The translations under genes and the position numbers were made by a program. 64,000 bases of DNA from Saprospiraceae bacterium (GTDB taxonomy: Bacteria; Bacteroidota; Bacteroidia; Chitinophagales; Saprospiraceae): NCBI GenBank assembly GCA_016714025.1, contig JADJOB010000001.1:248001-312000 (forward strand), in the 5' to 3' direction. The notes under the pieces are model-generated. The model had not been told where the DNA came from. It did not search any database and worked only from the letters and a program-made list of their open reading frames with translations. Below, piece after piece: positions 18,134 to 27,136 of this stretch. Position 1 is the stretch's first letter. Each line of letters begins with the position of its first letter.

Positions 18134-18889
18134 TTATTGATTTTCATTGAAGGATGAAATCCAAATGACTTCCACTACTACTTGATTGCTATAGGCCAGT
18201 TCATTTAATGCATTCAATTGCCTGGATTTTAAAATGAAAACCTGGATGTGTTTACCAGATTGAATCAACTTACAATTTAAATCCAAAGTTTGAGAAGATC
18301 TTTTGTTTTCGAGAATTTGCTCCTGCATGATCTTACTTTCAATAAAACCGGAACCCGTATCAATAAGCAATTCAATACATTGAAAACCAACACGGTGTTC
18401 CTTGTTGATGGGCCGATAGTTATGATGTACGTTTAAAGATTCTAAGTGGAGCTGATTATCAATAACACAAACTGAATAAGCGTCCATTAAATGGTTTAAA
18501 GAAATGCTTGGCTTGCTAAACTTAAATCCTATAAATGATTTCCTTCCTCCTTCAGTTTTTAGTGCATTTATGGGATTGCGTTCTCCGCGTGGAGTAATCA
18601 AATCATGTGCTTTTACTTTATAGAGTGTTTTGACCAATCGATTTTTAAGATCTGGATCGGCATCTAATCCTAAAAATGCCCGAACACAAACCCTTATTTT
18701 CTTGGCGAATTGAGTAACAGTTTTAAATTCATTCATGTTCTCCCGGCACCGCTCAAATTTTAAATCTGTTTTCAAATGTTCAGCACTTGGTCCGGTTTTC
18801 CTTCTCACAAAATATTTTCCTTTGAGTTTATAAAAACTCAAGTTTTCCAAATTACCTACCAGCTTTATTAAACCCTCCTGTATTGCCAT
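18134..18889 (-). CDS. conserved Bacteroidota hypothetical protein
   Basis: The N-terminus reads MAIQEGLIKLVGNLENLSFY, followed by KGKYFVRRKTGPS and then RCRENMNEF. This is the opening of a family I have seen repeatedly in Bacteroidota genomes (GxIxxxGxLxxLSFYK...VRxKxGP...RxREN). No enzymatic motif is seen and the function is unknown. The protein is soluble, 251 residues, and basic in the N-terminal part. Its upstream region holds the 11-bp repeat array at 19167-19243, some 280 bp away. Confidence 0.6.
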   Translation of the reverse strand: MAIQEGLIKLVGNLENLSFYKLKGKYFVRRKTGPSAEHLKTDLKFERCRENMNEFKTVTQFAKKIRVCVRAFLGLDADPDLKNRLVKTLYKVKAHDLITPRGERNPINALKTEGGRKSFIGFKFSKPSISLNHLMDAYSVCVIDNQLHLESLNVHHNYRPINKEHRVGFQCIELLIDTGSGFIESKIMQEQILENKRSSQTLDLNCKLIQSGKHIQVFILKSRQLNALNELAYSNQVVVEVIWISSFNENQ

Positions 18890-19166
18890 TTTGTTAGTAA
18901 TTTAAACTTTGTTTCATATTAAATGGAATCGTGAAACAATAGAAATCTGTTTATCGCATTCGTTTTGTTTCTTTCTTTATTAAAGGAATTTCAATTTAAT
19001 TTAGTTTCCATCGTGTCGCTTTTGGCGCATTTGCCGCCTCTCAATTGCTGCTCTTGTAATCCCAAATCGAAGATTAAAAGGTGAATAAAGCTATAGTATA
19101 CTTTAAAGCTTAAAATCAGCATTTCAAAATAGTAGATATCTTACTGATTTCTTACTGCTGACTTAC
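18890..19166. other. intergenic region, left part
   Basis: This is non-coding DNA between divergent genes. Apart from a locally GC-rich patch around 19013-19070 I see no gene or strong hairpin. The right part of the gap holds the 11-bp array. Confidence 0.4.
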
Positions 19167-19243
19167 GGATGCCTTTGGGATGACTTTATGATGACCTTCA
19201 GATGACCATGGGATGAAGAACGGATAACTATTGGATGATTCAA
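19167..19243. repeat. seven exact-period 11-bp repeats (consensus nGATGACyTTn)
   Basis: Seven consecutive 11-bp units fill exactly 77 bp: GGATGCCTTTG, GGATGACTTTA, TGATGACCTTC, AGATGACCATG, GGATGAAGAAC, GGATAACTATT and GGATGATTCAA. The period is near one helical turn, so the same DNA face is presented each time. It lies between divergent genes. Confidence 0.85.
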
Positions 19244-19374
19244 TAATTACTCATTTACGAACAATAAATCATTGCTGCTTCGAATCAAAACATTTATCCC
19301 TGAACTGAAATCCAGAGTGGCTTAAATTAGTGGCTATTTTCAGGCAGTATTTTCTTCCTCAAATTTTCTTAGTT

Positions 19375-19382
19375 TATCTTTG
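19375..19382 (+). promoter_or_regulatory. -7 promoter box (TATCTTTG) deciding the start of the next gene
   Basis: TATCTTTG is a full match to TAnnTTTG. It covers the first base of the GTG codon at 19382 that opens the longest frame, so translation should begin downstream. Confidence 0.55.
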
Positions 19383-19387
19383 TGCAC

Positions 19388-20611
19388 TTGAGCCATAAAA
19401 AAGAATTAGTGATCATTGGAGGAGGAGCAGCCGGATTTATGGCTGCCATCCAATGCGCGCAAAACAATCCAGGTATTGCAATAAGTATTTTGGAACAAGG
19501 TAAAGAAGTCCTTAGCAAGGTCAGGATTTCAGGTGGAGGGCGGTGCAATGTGACCCATGCATGCTTTGATGTTCACGAATTAGTAAACTATTATCCTCGG
19601 GGTTCAAAGGAACTCATTTCTCCTTTTTATAAGTTTAATTGCCAACATACCATAGACTTTTTTGAAAGCCGGGGCGTTAAACTCAAGACCGAAGCAGATG
19701 GAAGAATGTTTCCGGTATCTGATGATTCATTAAGCATACTAGAATGTTTAAAAAGAGAAGCATTGAAATTGAATATAAAAATTATCCTTCATGCCAAAGT
19801 TTTAAAAATTCAAAAACCAGATAAATTTATTATATCCTTTAATGATCAACAGCTAGATGCAGACTACTTAATGATTGCCAGTGGAAGCAATAAAACAATA
19901 TGGAATGAAATAAGTAAGCTGAATCACCAGATTATTGAACCTGTTCCTAGTTTATTCACTTTTAATTCAAAACATACCCTGTTTCGAAATTTATCGGGCA
20001 TTTCATTAAATAACACACTGATAAAAATCAAAGACACAGAATTTGAGGCACAGGGTATCACCTTGATCACCCATCTTGGATTAAGCGGTCCGTGTATTTT
20101 AAAGCTATCCGCTTTTGCTGCCCGACATCTTGCACAGCAAAATTATAATTTTACAATTAGTATCAATTGGATAAATCAAACCAGGCAGGAAATACTAAGT
20201 GAATTAAATTCAATTAAACTATTACAAGCTAAAAAATCAATCGCAAATTATTCTCCTTTCAAACTGCCCAATCGTTTTTGGAATAATGTATTAATTGAAT
20301 TAAATTTAAATACTGAAAAGCAATGGGCCCAATTAAATAAACTGGAAATTCAATCCATGGTCGATCTCCTGGCTGCATGTGAAATTCCTATTTTTAGTAA
20401 GAATACCAACAAAGATGAATTTGTGACGGCCGGAGGGATTTCACTCGCAGAAATTGATTTTAAAACCATGCAAAGTAAAATCGTACCAGGCCTTTATATC
20501 GTTGGAGAAGCATTAAATATTGATGCATTAACGGGCGGCTTTAACTTCCAGGCAGCGTGGACAACAGGATTTATAGCGGGAACAGCCATCGCAAAATCAG
20601 CGTCCAATTAA
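19388..20611 (+). CDS. BaiN/YhiN-family flavoprotein oxidoreductase
   Basis: The ~407-residue protein has an N-terminal FAD/NAD(P) dinucleotide-binding fold (ELVIIGGGAAGFMAA), the family motif RISGGGRCNVTHA, and a C-terminal FAD loop GGFNFQAAWTTGF preceded by LYIVGEALNIDALTG. This is the HI0933/BaiN class, whose physiological substrates are mostly unknown. The longest frame starts at a GTG (19382) that overlaps the promoter. The TTG at 19388 gives the usual MSHKKELVIIGG opening and is preferred; a GTG at 19409 is also possible. Confidence 0.85.
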   Translation: MSHKKELVIIGGGAAGFMAAIQCAQNNPGIAISILEQGKEVLSKVRISGGGRCNVTHACFDVHELVNYYPRGSKELISPFYKFNCQHTIDFFESRGVKLKTEADGRMFPVSDDSLSILECLKREALKLNIKIILHAKVLKIQKPDKFIISFNDQQLDADYLMIASGSNKTIWNEISKLNHQIIEPVPSLFTFNSKHTLFRNLSGISLNNTLIKIKDTEFEAQGITLITHLGLSGPCILKLSAFAARHLAQQNYNFTISINWINQTRQEILSELNSIKLLQAKKSIANYSPFKLPNRFWNNVLIELNLNTEKQWAQLNKLEIQSMVDLLAACEIPIFSKNTNKDEFVTAGGISLAEIDFKTMQSKIVPGLYIVGEALNIDALTGGFNFQAAWTTGFIAGTAIAKSASN

Positions 20612-20683
20612 ATAGGACATAATCCCTTAATTGTCATTACAATTTTAGGTCAAATAAATTCCTGGTTTGCATTCACCAATTCA

Positions 20684-21346
20684 CTACAATTTAAACAATT
20701 TGAATGCATGCGTCCATTGATTCCTTATAAACCCGGGTGCACACCATAATTGGCAAAGGGCTTCTATTGGACGCGCTGCCTCTACCCCACCCATGTCTTC
20801 TGATTCCCAGCCGAAACTTGTCAGGATACTGGCCACTTGTTCTTTTGCGCTGGAATCATTGCCACAGATAAACATGGTTGGTGCTCCTTGAGAGAATTTA
20901 GGTTTATACATAAAGCTATTGCCTACGCTGTTAAATGCTTTGACAAATTTGGTATCTGGAAAACTATTTTGAAGCTGTTCCATCAATGAATCATTGGCAT
21001 TTGTAAAATAACGAATGACTCCGTGGTCATGCACTGGAAAACCATTGTCAGCATGTATGATTGGATTACAAGCATCTATGACAATTTTGTTCTTAAGTGC
21101 CTCTTTTCCTGCAAGATTTAAAACTTCCATTGCACTGCTTCCCTTTACAGCCAAAACCAACAAATCACTTTGCATACCTGCATCAGCATACGAGCAAACG
21201 GGTATTCCTGGATTGGCATCCTTCCATGGTGTCAAACCGTCCTTTGAAGGATTTCGAGTTGCTAAAACGACTTCATGATTTTCACTTTTAAAGGCAGCAG
21301 CTAATACCTGCCCCACAGCTCCACTTCCTAAAATTCCTATTTTCAT
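20684..21346 (-). CDS. NAD(P)-binding F420-reductase-like protein
   Basis: The 220-residue protein is a single Rossmann domain starting MKIGILGSGAVGQVLAAAF (GxGxxG), with the second-strand ATRNPSKD typical of NADP-binding 'NADPH-dependent F420 reductase-like' proteins. It continues with LLVLAVKG and a C-terminal ETDMGG-like segment (SEDMGGVEAARPIE). Bacteroidota do not make F420, so it probably reduces another substrate. It converges on the flavoprotein gene and is monocistronic. Confidence 0.78.
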   Translation of the reverse strand: MKIGILGSGAVGQVLAAAFKSENHEVVLATRNPSKDGLTPWKDANPGIPVCSYADAGMQSDLLVLAVKGSSAMEVLNLAGKEALKNKIVIDACNPIIHADNGFPVHDHGVIRYFTNANDSLMEQLQNSFPDTKFVKAFNSVGNSFMYKPKFSQGAPTMFICGNDSSAKEQVASILTSFGWESEDMGGVEAARPIEALCQLWCAPGFIRNQWTHAFKLFKL

Positions 21347-21535
21347 ACTGTTTTATTTTTAAAAACAGGATATTGATGGAATGGTTTGATTTTTTTTAAA
21401 TTTAATAGATGATTGGCAACCTGGTGCCTTTAAATAATGGATAAGTGCCAGGTTTTAGATGAAAAGAACTTCTGATTTTATTACAATGATAAAAGTATTG
21501 TGAATGCTTTAAAACTTTTATTTATTGTGCATTAT

Positions 21536-21573
21536 ACCACAGCCTATAGCCTATAGACCATAGACTATACCTA
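21536..21573. repeat. short 7-8 bp repeat run (CCTATAG family)
   Basis: Units CCTATAG, CCTATAG, ACCATAG and ACTATAC follow one another just downstream of the large T9SS protein gene. It is a small array of the same kind as the larger 7-9 bp arrays elsewhere. Confidence 0.6.
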
Positions 21574-21581
21574 GTTTCTTT

Positions 21582-24500
21582 CTATCGAATCAAAGTAACA
21601 TCCCCGGAAAGAATATGCAGCTCCCCTTCTGAATCGATCCACTCCACGGTACAAACAAAAACAGCAGGATTTGATTTTTGATTTCTGAAATTTCCATCCC
21701 ATCCATACGATACATCATTTGGTGGAAAATTCTTTAACTCATAAAGCAATTGACCCCATCGATCGTATAGTCGGAGTCGCTGAATTTCTTTGATCTCAGG
21801 AGTAGAAAATACGGTGAATCGGTCATTGACTCCATCTCCATTTGGAGTAAATACATTGGGTATAAATACATCCCCTCGCTTTCTGATTTGCAGTAGCAAA
21901 ACATATAAAGAATCACAGCCATTTACGGTTTGATAGCGTGATTGATATATTCCAGCTTGATCATAGATGCTATTGGTTATCTTCCAAAAGTACCTGCCCA
22001 ATGCACTGACTGTATCCGTAATTTGAAATTGAGGATCAATGGTCAGATTTAAACGAATCACTGAATCACATCCTGCTTTGGTCTGGAGATTTAATTGATA
22101 ATCACCACTGGTCTGATATGTTTTATTGGCTGGAAACCAATAGTACGAATCACATTGTCTTTGGGTATCCCGGAGTTCGTAATTCGGAGAAACGGTAAGC
22201 CCCAACATAACGATGGAATCACAACCCAGATGATTTACCAAAGTATCAGCGTATAATCCACTTTTAAAATACCGTTGCCCATTGATGGGCCAGGTATAGT
22301 GATTGCAAGATTGAATACGAAGGGTATCGCTGCTTGAATTTAAAATGGTTAAATGAATTACCCGGATTGAATCACAGTTGTTCTCGTTTTTTAATAAACT
22401 CAAATAATCACCACTTTTAAAATAGACACTGTCGTTGACTGCCCATCGATAGGATCCACAACTGCTAATCGTTTCTTCAATTCGATCTTCATTTAGAATT
22501 TCGAGATTTAATACAATGATGGAATCACATCCATGTGCCGTCAACAGCGTATCTTTATAAACACCAGTTTGATAAAATGTATTTCCATTTACAGGCCATA
22601 AATACTTACTGCATTTGCTTACAGAAATTTGGTGAATCGATGCATCCAATATCTTAAGGTTTAAGCTTACAACCGAATCGCAACCCTGAGAGTTCATGAG
22701 GGTATCTCTGTAAACACCGCTTTGAGTGTAAACAGTTCCTGTTAATGGCCAGGTATAAGATTTACAGGCTTCAACATCCATCGTGTGATATCCTGTATTC
22801 AGTATTTTTAAATTCAAGACCAGGATACTATCACACCCTTGTTGATTGATCAACGTATCGTAGTAGATTCCACTTTTTGTATAAGTCTGTCCATTGACCT
22901 GCCATTTATAAAATTCGCAGGCCGATTCTTGTAATTGGATTTCAGAACTTTTGTGGATGACCAGCTCTAAAGTTGCTATACTATCACATCCATTTGAATC
23001 AACCAGTTGATTTGTAAAAATTCCGCTTTCCGTATAAATGGAATCCTGCCAATTAAAATGATCGCAACTGCTGTATTTTTTAAAGCCATGCGGAATGGAA
23101 TCAAGAACCACAGAAACCGGGGCTGATTCCTGGTATTCGCCACAGGCCAATAATCCACGGACTTGATACAAGCCAGCTTGAGTAGCAATAAAAAAACTAT
23201 CCGCTGCTCCTGCAATGGGATTCCCATTTAAATACCATTGATACTGACTGCTGGCACTATTCGTTGACAAGCGTGCAGATCGAACCGGACAGGGACCATT
23301 CTTTATATACAACACATTGGGTACGGTAGGCTGATCGATCAGATTTGAAAATGTTGCAGACATCGAAAATCCTCCACCTATCTGAATGATGGCAACATAT
23401 AATTTTACAGCACTTGAAATAGATATGGTTGGTGGATTATTAACCTGACTGCTATTGAAATTTATCATGTACCAGTTGCTGGTACCGATTTGTCTTCGTT
23501 TCGCAACAATACTTTCAAGATCTTTTCCATTAAAATCAACCCGAGCATTTACATCTTCCAGGAGTATGTAACAAAAGTAAGGGAGGTCATTGCTTCGATA
23601 TGCTTTGAAACTGGAGGTTTCAACAAAGTTAGAACCATTGCAAGGGGAAGAAACCGGAAAACTGGTTGAGACATCCACTTCACAAGATTGAGCCGATCCG
23701 GTAAATACAGCTAATTTATCATCACTTCGAACTTCTGCAACTGAAAAGGGAGCAACACCGTCTCCATTTGATATGGTTAAAAAGTTTCCGGCAAGAGCAA
23801 GCAACACATTTGAAGTCGATAAAAAAGTACCTGTTGCATTATAGCGATTGATGGTTAAAACGGTACTGTCTTTTGTTGCTACAATGCTTGATTGTTCGCT
23901 AATCGCATTCCCTTGGGTTCGAACTATAAAATAGCGTGTACCCAAACTTGCTGTAGGTGGGATTTGATCGAAGGTACCATCTCCACATCCTCCGGGAGCA
24001 TCCATAAAGGCACTTGTATTCATCACGCAAGGTTTGCTTGCTTCGACCAAAGAACCTATTGCGCTTCTGAACAAATAACTCTCACCAGCTTGAAGATTGA
24101 CTGTCGCAGTTCCATTTATTGAAATACTGGTTTGATCGTAAAGCGCCATGATCGTATAAATCGGAAGTTCAGATGGCAAAGGCCCATCGCGGTAATAACC
24201 CACCCTGAACGAAAGTCCGATCCCCGGATCCCCTAAACTGGTAAGGGATGCATTTCCTTTGATGAATGCATCAGTACCCAATTGGTCTGAAGCAATGTTG
24301 CGAAGATTCACAGAAAACAGATGATCACTTTTTAAAATCATTCCGGCACCAGAAAGTATTGTTTGCAAAGGATGTCTGTTAAATCCACTGAAATTACCCG
24401 GAGGTCTGAAAATTGCCGGAGCGCCCACCTTCGCAGTCAGCGTAGTCAAATAGGTCCCATCGCTTTTGCGAACATCTATGGAAATCAAACTATCTGAGGG

Positions 24501-24659
24501 TGTAGCAATGATGATTTCATTGGCACTGTGCCAGTATTGCCAGGGCGCTGGCGCAATGTAATGCACCCTATAATATTGTGACTGGGCATTAAATGATCCA
24601 ATGCACAGACACAGCAGGATGAACCTGCGAACAATAAGCCGGTCTAGTTTAGTATCCAA
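21582..24659 (-). CDS. large T9SS (type B, CHU_C) cell-surface protein with IgGFc-binding-like N-terminus and Cys repeats
   Basis: The 1025-residue protein has a signal peptide (through FNAQSQ). An N-terminal beta-rich region resembles IgGFc-binding/'PKD-associated' surface domains. It is followed by about eight ~43-residue repeats, each of the form C..Y.W....Y..SG.Y...L....GCDSI..L.L.I; the eighth lacks its first Cys. It ends in a gliding-motility-associated C-terminal domain (GDVFIPNVFTPNGDGVNDRF), the type B T9SS sorting signal, so it is exported to the cell surface. The repeats carry regularly spaced Cys pairs. The frame starts at a TTG (24659); no ATG is available before the signal peptide. 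Confidence 0.85.
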   Translation of the reverse strand: MDTKLDRLIVRRFILLCLCIGSFNAQSQYYRVHYIAPAPWQYWHSANEIIIATPSDSLISIDVRKSDGTYLTTLTAKVGAPAIFRPPGNFSGFNRHPLQTILSGAGMILKSDHLFSVNLRNIASDQLGTDAFIKGNASLTSLGDPGIGLSFRVGYYRDGPLPSELPIYTIMALYDQTSISINGTATVNLQAGESYLFRSAIGSLVEASKPCVMNTSAFMDAPGGCGDGTFDQIPPTASLGTRYFIVRTQGNAISEQSSIVATKDSTVLTINRYNATGTFLSTSNVLLALAGNFLTISNGDGVAPFSVAEVRSDDKLAVFTGSAQSCEVDVSTSFPVSSPCNGSNFVETSSFKAYRSNDLPYFCYILLEDVNARVDFNGKDLESIVAKRRQIGTSNWYMINFNSSQVNNPPTISISSAVKLYVAIIQIGGGFSMSATFSNLIDQPTVPNVLYIKNGPCPVRSARLSTNSASSQYQWYLNGNPIAGAADSFFIATQAGLYQVRGLLACGEYQESAPVSVVLDSIPHGFKKYSSCDHFNWQDSIYTESGIFTNQLVDSNGCDSIATLELVIHKSSEIQLQESACEFYKWQVNGQTYTKSGIYYDTLINQQGCDSILVLNLKILNTGYHTMDVEACKSYTWPLTGTVYTQSGVYRDTLMNSQGCDSVVSLNLKILDASIHQISVSKCSKYLWPVNGNTFYQTGVYKDTLLTAHGCDSIIVLNLEILNEDRIEETISSCGSYRWAVNDSVYFKSGDYLSLLKNENNCDSIRVIHLTILNSSSDTLRIQSCNHYTWPINGQRYFKSGLYADTLVNHLGCDSIVMLGLTVSPNYELRDTQRQCDSYYWFPANKTYQTSGDYQLNLQTKAGCDSVIRLNLTIDPQFQITDTVSALGRYFWKITNSIYDQAGIYQSRYQTVNGCDSLYVLLLQIRKRGDVFIPNVFTPNGDGVNDRFTVFSTPEIKEIQRLRLYDRWGQLLYELKNFPPNDVSYGWDGNFRNQKSNPAVFVCTVEWIDSEGELHILSGDVTLIR

Positions 24660-24964
24660 AAATTAGTTTTGATACCTTGTAAATATACATGATAATGCTA
24701 TAATTATTCCAATTTTGACTGTCTAGGCCATAACTGTTATTTTGAATCTTATTAAATAAAAGAAATTAAAAATGTAAGATTAAATTCAGTTTGGTGGAGC
24801 TAAATTAAAATTGAAATTTAAAATCAATTTTTAGATGACCACCTAAAAGATTTTAAATTAAAATGCAGCAAGAAATTATTTACTAAATGAATTGCAATAA
24901 ACTAATTTTATGGCTGCTTAAATTTATTAATTCATTTTAATAAGCTTCAATCCCATCGATATAA
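24660..24964. other. 305-bp AT-rich intergenic region with an imperfect hairpin
   Basis: An imperfect stem (TTTGGTGG at 24790-24797 against CCACCTAAA at 24839-24847, with CTAAA/TTTAG and AAAATTGA/TCAATTTT pairs inside) could fold in a transcript. No gene is seen. Confidence 0.45.
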
Positions 24965-25546
24965 ATGCAAACTAAAGAAACCGAAACGGTATGTCCGCCA
25001 AATCTGGAAGCATGGAGGCAGTGGTTGCAAGATAATCACAGTATAAAGCAATCCGTTTGGTTGGTTTATTATAAAAAGAATTCACCACAAGCCAATTATA
25101 GTCTGAGCGATGCAGTTGATGAAGCCCTTTGTTTTGGTTGGATCGACAGCAAGTCAAAATCCTTAGATGAAGAAAAAATCATGCAGTTTTTCAGTCGGAG
25201 AAAGCCAAACGGAACCTGGTCAAAAATCAACAAAGAAAAAATCAAACAACTTATCGAAACCAATCGCATGGCAGCAGCCGGACTTGAAGCAATAGAAAAA
25301 GCAAAACTCAATGGATCCTGGACCTTATTGGATGAAGTAGAAGAATTAATCATTCCAAAGGACCTGGAAAAAGCATTCCAATCGATGCCTGGTTCAAAAG
25401 CCTTTTTTACAAGCTTAAGTAAATCTGTTAAAAAATCCATGCTTCAGTGGTTGGTCCTTGCAAAGACTGAAAAAACAAGAGAAAAAAGAATTCATGAAAT
25501 TGCAAGCTGCGCGCATCAAAAAGTGAAACCTAGTACGTTTAGGTAA
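24965..25546 (+). CDS. YdeI/OmpD-associated family protein
   Basis: The 193-residue protein follows the YdeI family: an N-terminal domain around WLVYYKKNSPQANYSLSDAV and DEALCFGWIDSKSK, a central FFSRRKPNGTWSKINKEK, and a C-terminal helical region around MLQWLVLAKTEKTREKRI. Members were named for resistance to bacteriocins or antimicrobial peptides, but the biochemical role is unclear. It is monocistronic, followed by the integrase relic on the opposite strand. Confidence 0.85.
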   Translation: MQTKETETVCPPNLEAWRQWLQDNHSIKQSVWLVYYKKNSPQANYSLSDAVDEALCFGWIDSKSKSLDEEKIMQFFSRRKPNGTWSKINKEKIKQLIETNRMAAAGLEAIEKAKLNGSWTLLDEVEELIIPKDLEKAFQSMPGSKAFFTSLSKSVKKSMLQWLVLAKTEKTREKRIHEIASCAHQKVKPSTFR

Positions 25547-25590
25547 ATAATTCGAAAGACAATAAATAATTAGTATTGATTTGCGCTAAA

Positions 25591-25844
25591 TTATTTATAG
25601 GACCAGTTCGCCATGCTCTTTTTCTTTAGTTGTTTCTTTTCGTATCCGATGTATATTTCGGGTTTGTTCAAATGGCTTTCTTTTTTTACCGTATCTGTTT
25701 GGCAAGTTGCAAGGTTTCTCTATTAAGCTGCTTCTCAATCGGGTTTATAGAATTATCAAATACGTAGGTTTTTTGAAATTCCATTCGGGTTGGTTCGACT
25801 GATTTAGAGTGTGGATTGGATGGGTAAAAGCCTAAATACAAAGT
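25591..25844 (-). pseudogene. tyrosine recombinase (integrase) N-terminal fragment, frameshifted
   Basis: No intact frame is present. Reading the minus strand gives a stretch with LYLGFYPSNP, then EPTRMEFQKTYVFD, then NPIEKQLNRETLQLAKQIR, which ends at a stop near 25688. After a one-frame shift it continues with KKESHLNKPEIYIGY. This is the order found in the arm-binding/SAM-like N-terminal part of Bacteroidota tyrosine recombinases (TRREF...IFDKPKNPIEKQHNKETLxLAxxIR). The catalytic domain is absent. It is a decayed piece of a mobile element that also left the ORF6N and zinc-ribbon genes to the right. Confidence 0.65.
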
Positions 25845-25907
25845 TTACCTGTTTTATGAAATTGCACTATGTTTTAATATAAATTGATTGTCATTTGAGG
25901 AATGTAT

Positions 25908-26459
25908 TTATTGGTCCTTGCCTGTTTTAAATCCTATTTGCTTGCGCTCTTTCTGTTCTGTTGCCATCTTATCCTTACCCATAAGGTAGTTTATTACTTT
26001 ATATATATCTGGAAATTTGCCTTCTACTTCTTTTAATCGATCACTTAATTCCTGATATGTCAATGCATATTTTCGTATCATTACAAAGGTTCTCATAATT
26101 GCAATGTTTACCCCAATTGCTTTTTCAGAATTTAATATACCGCTTAACATGGCCAGTCCTTGTTCTGTAAATGCATAAGGGGTTGCAATAATATTCCGTT
26201 TCTTTTGGGATGCGGTAACAATTTGTGACCCCTTCGGCTTATCATCTTTTGATGCGGTAACAATTTGTGACCGCATAATTTCCCATTCATTTGTAGTTAA
26301 ACGAAACATAAAATCAAATGGAAATCGTTTAATATTTCTTTTTACAGCTTGATTTAAAGCTTTAGTTTCCACTTCATAGAGTTCTGCAAGGTCAAAATCT
26401 AACATTACCTTTTGTCCTCTAATTTCATAAATTCTTTTTTGAATAACTTGTAATTCCAT
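25908..26459 (-). CDS. ORF6N-domain DNA-binding protein
   Basis: The 183-residue protein has an ORF6N domain at residues 5-90 (IYEIRGQKVMLDFDLAELYEV, then LNQAVKRNIKRFP and FDFMFRLT), then PYAFTEQGLAMLSGIL, and a coiled C-terminus. ORF6N proteins are DNA-binding regulators common on phages and integrative elements. Between the two halves the motif SQIVTAS occurs twice, 14 residues apart, because of a 22-bp exact DNA repeat (26209-26230 and 26251-26272). A perfect palindrome lies 47 bp upstream of its start. It belongs to the mobile-element remnant region. Confidence 0.82.
   Translation of the reverse strand: MELQVIQKRIYEIRGQKVMLDFDLAELYEVETKALNQAVKRNIKRFPFDFMFRLTTNEWEIMRSQIVTASKDDKPKGSQIVTASQKKRNIIATPYAFTEQGLAMLSGILNSEKAIGVNIAIMRTFVMIRKYALTYQELSDRLKEVEGKFPDIYKVINYLMGKDKMATEQKERKQIGFKTGKDQ
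26209..26272. repeat. 22-bp direct repeat within the ORF6N gene
   Basis: Identical 22-bp copies at 26209-26230 and 26251-26272 are offset by 42 bp, so the duplication is in frame (14 codons). It yields two SQIVTAS motifs in the protein. Confidence 0.85.
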
Positions 26460-26506
26460 TTGCTTTAAATGTTTAAAAATAAGTGATCGATGTCGGTTGT
26501 TCTTAT

Positions 26507-26526
26507 TCTCGCAAACCTTTGCGAGA
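26507..26526. promoter_or_regulatory. perfect palindrome upstream of the ORF6N gene
   Basis: TCTCGCAAA-CC-TTTGCGAGA is a 9-bp perfect inverted repeat with a 2-bp centre. It lies 47 bp before the ORF6N start, where an operator for a dimeric regulator would sit. It could also form a hairpin, but no T-run follows on the minus strand. Confidence 0.5.
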
Positions 26527-26674
26527 AATTTGAGGCTCTAAGGGTCCCCCTTTCAATTTCCTTAAGGTGCCAATTCCCTTAATAGGCAATTAGCGTAAGC
26601 GTAATTGAAATTCCACTTTTAAAATATGTACAAATTAAATATTTTTACAAAATAAAAATAATAACAATAAATGG

Positions 26675-27136
26675 TTAGAATAATTTTGCAAATACTCTTG
26701 AGTAATTTTTAAACGATGTGATAATTGAATCTTTAATTGAGATTTGATGGATTAACTCCATTGAAACCGAATCTATATAATTGACCTGCCATTTGGTAAT
26801 AAAATGCGGTAATTTTAATGAATCTTTTAACACATCCGAATCTGGATAAAAAGAAATAATTCCATCAAGTTCATTAAAACTAAATTCTCCCTCAGTGGTA
26901 GTATAGCCGAGAATAATATTTTCATCAGTTACCTTATAGGAACCATCAATGTTGAATGTATACCTAACAGTAGGAGTATTAGTTAAAGTTGAATCGGTAA
27001 ATATACTTTTGAAAGAAACAGTGTCAATCCAAGTTCCATAAATGAAATTACCAATTGGAATTTGTTTCTTAGGTACATCATTTATATAACAGGATGCAAA
27101 TGTTAAGCAGGTGGCGAAGCAAAATAGTATTTTCAA
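26675..27136 (-). CDS. small secreted protein, possible lipoprotein
   Basis: The 153-residue protein starts with a signal peptide ending in TFASC, so lipidation at C16 is possible although the -3 residue (Phe) is not ideal. The rest is a compact beta-rich domain with SYKVTDENIILGYTTTEGEF, reminiscent of lipocalin-like or 'DUF' Bacteroidota lipoproteins. I do not assign a family. The start codon is a TTG at 27136. It abuts the truncated T9SS tail at 27133. Confidence 0.5.
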   Translation of the reverse strand: MKILFCFATCLTFASCYINDVPKKQIPIGNFIYGTWIDTVSFKSIFTDSTLTNTPTVRYTFNIDGSYKVTDENIILGYTTTEGEFSFNELDGIISFYPDSDVLKDSLKLPHFITKWQVNYIDSVSMELIHQISIKDSIITSFKNYSRVFAKLF

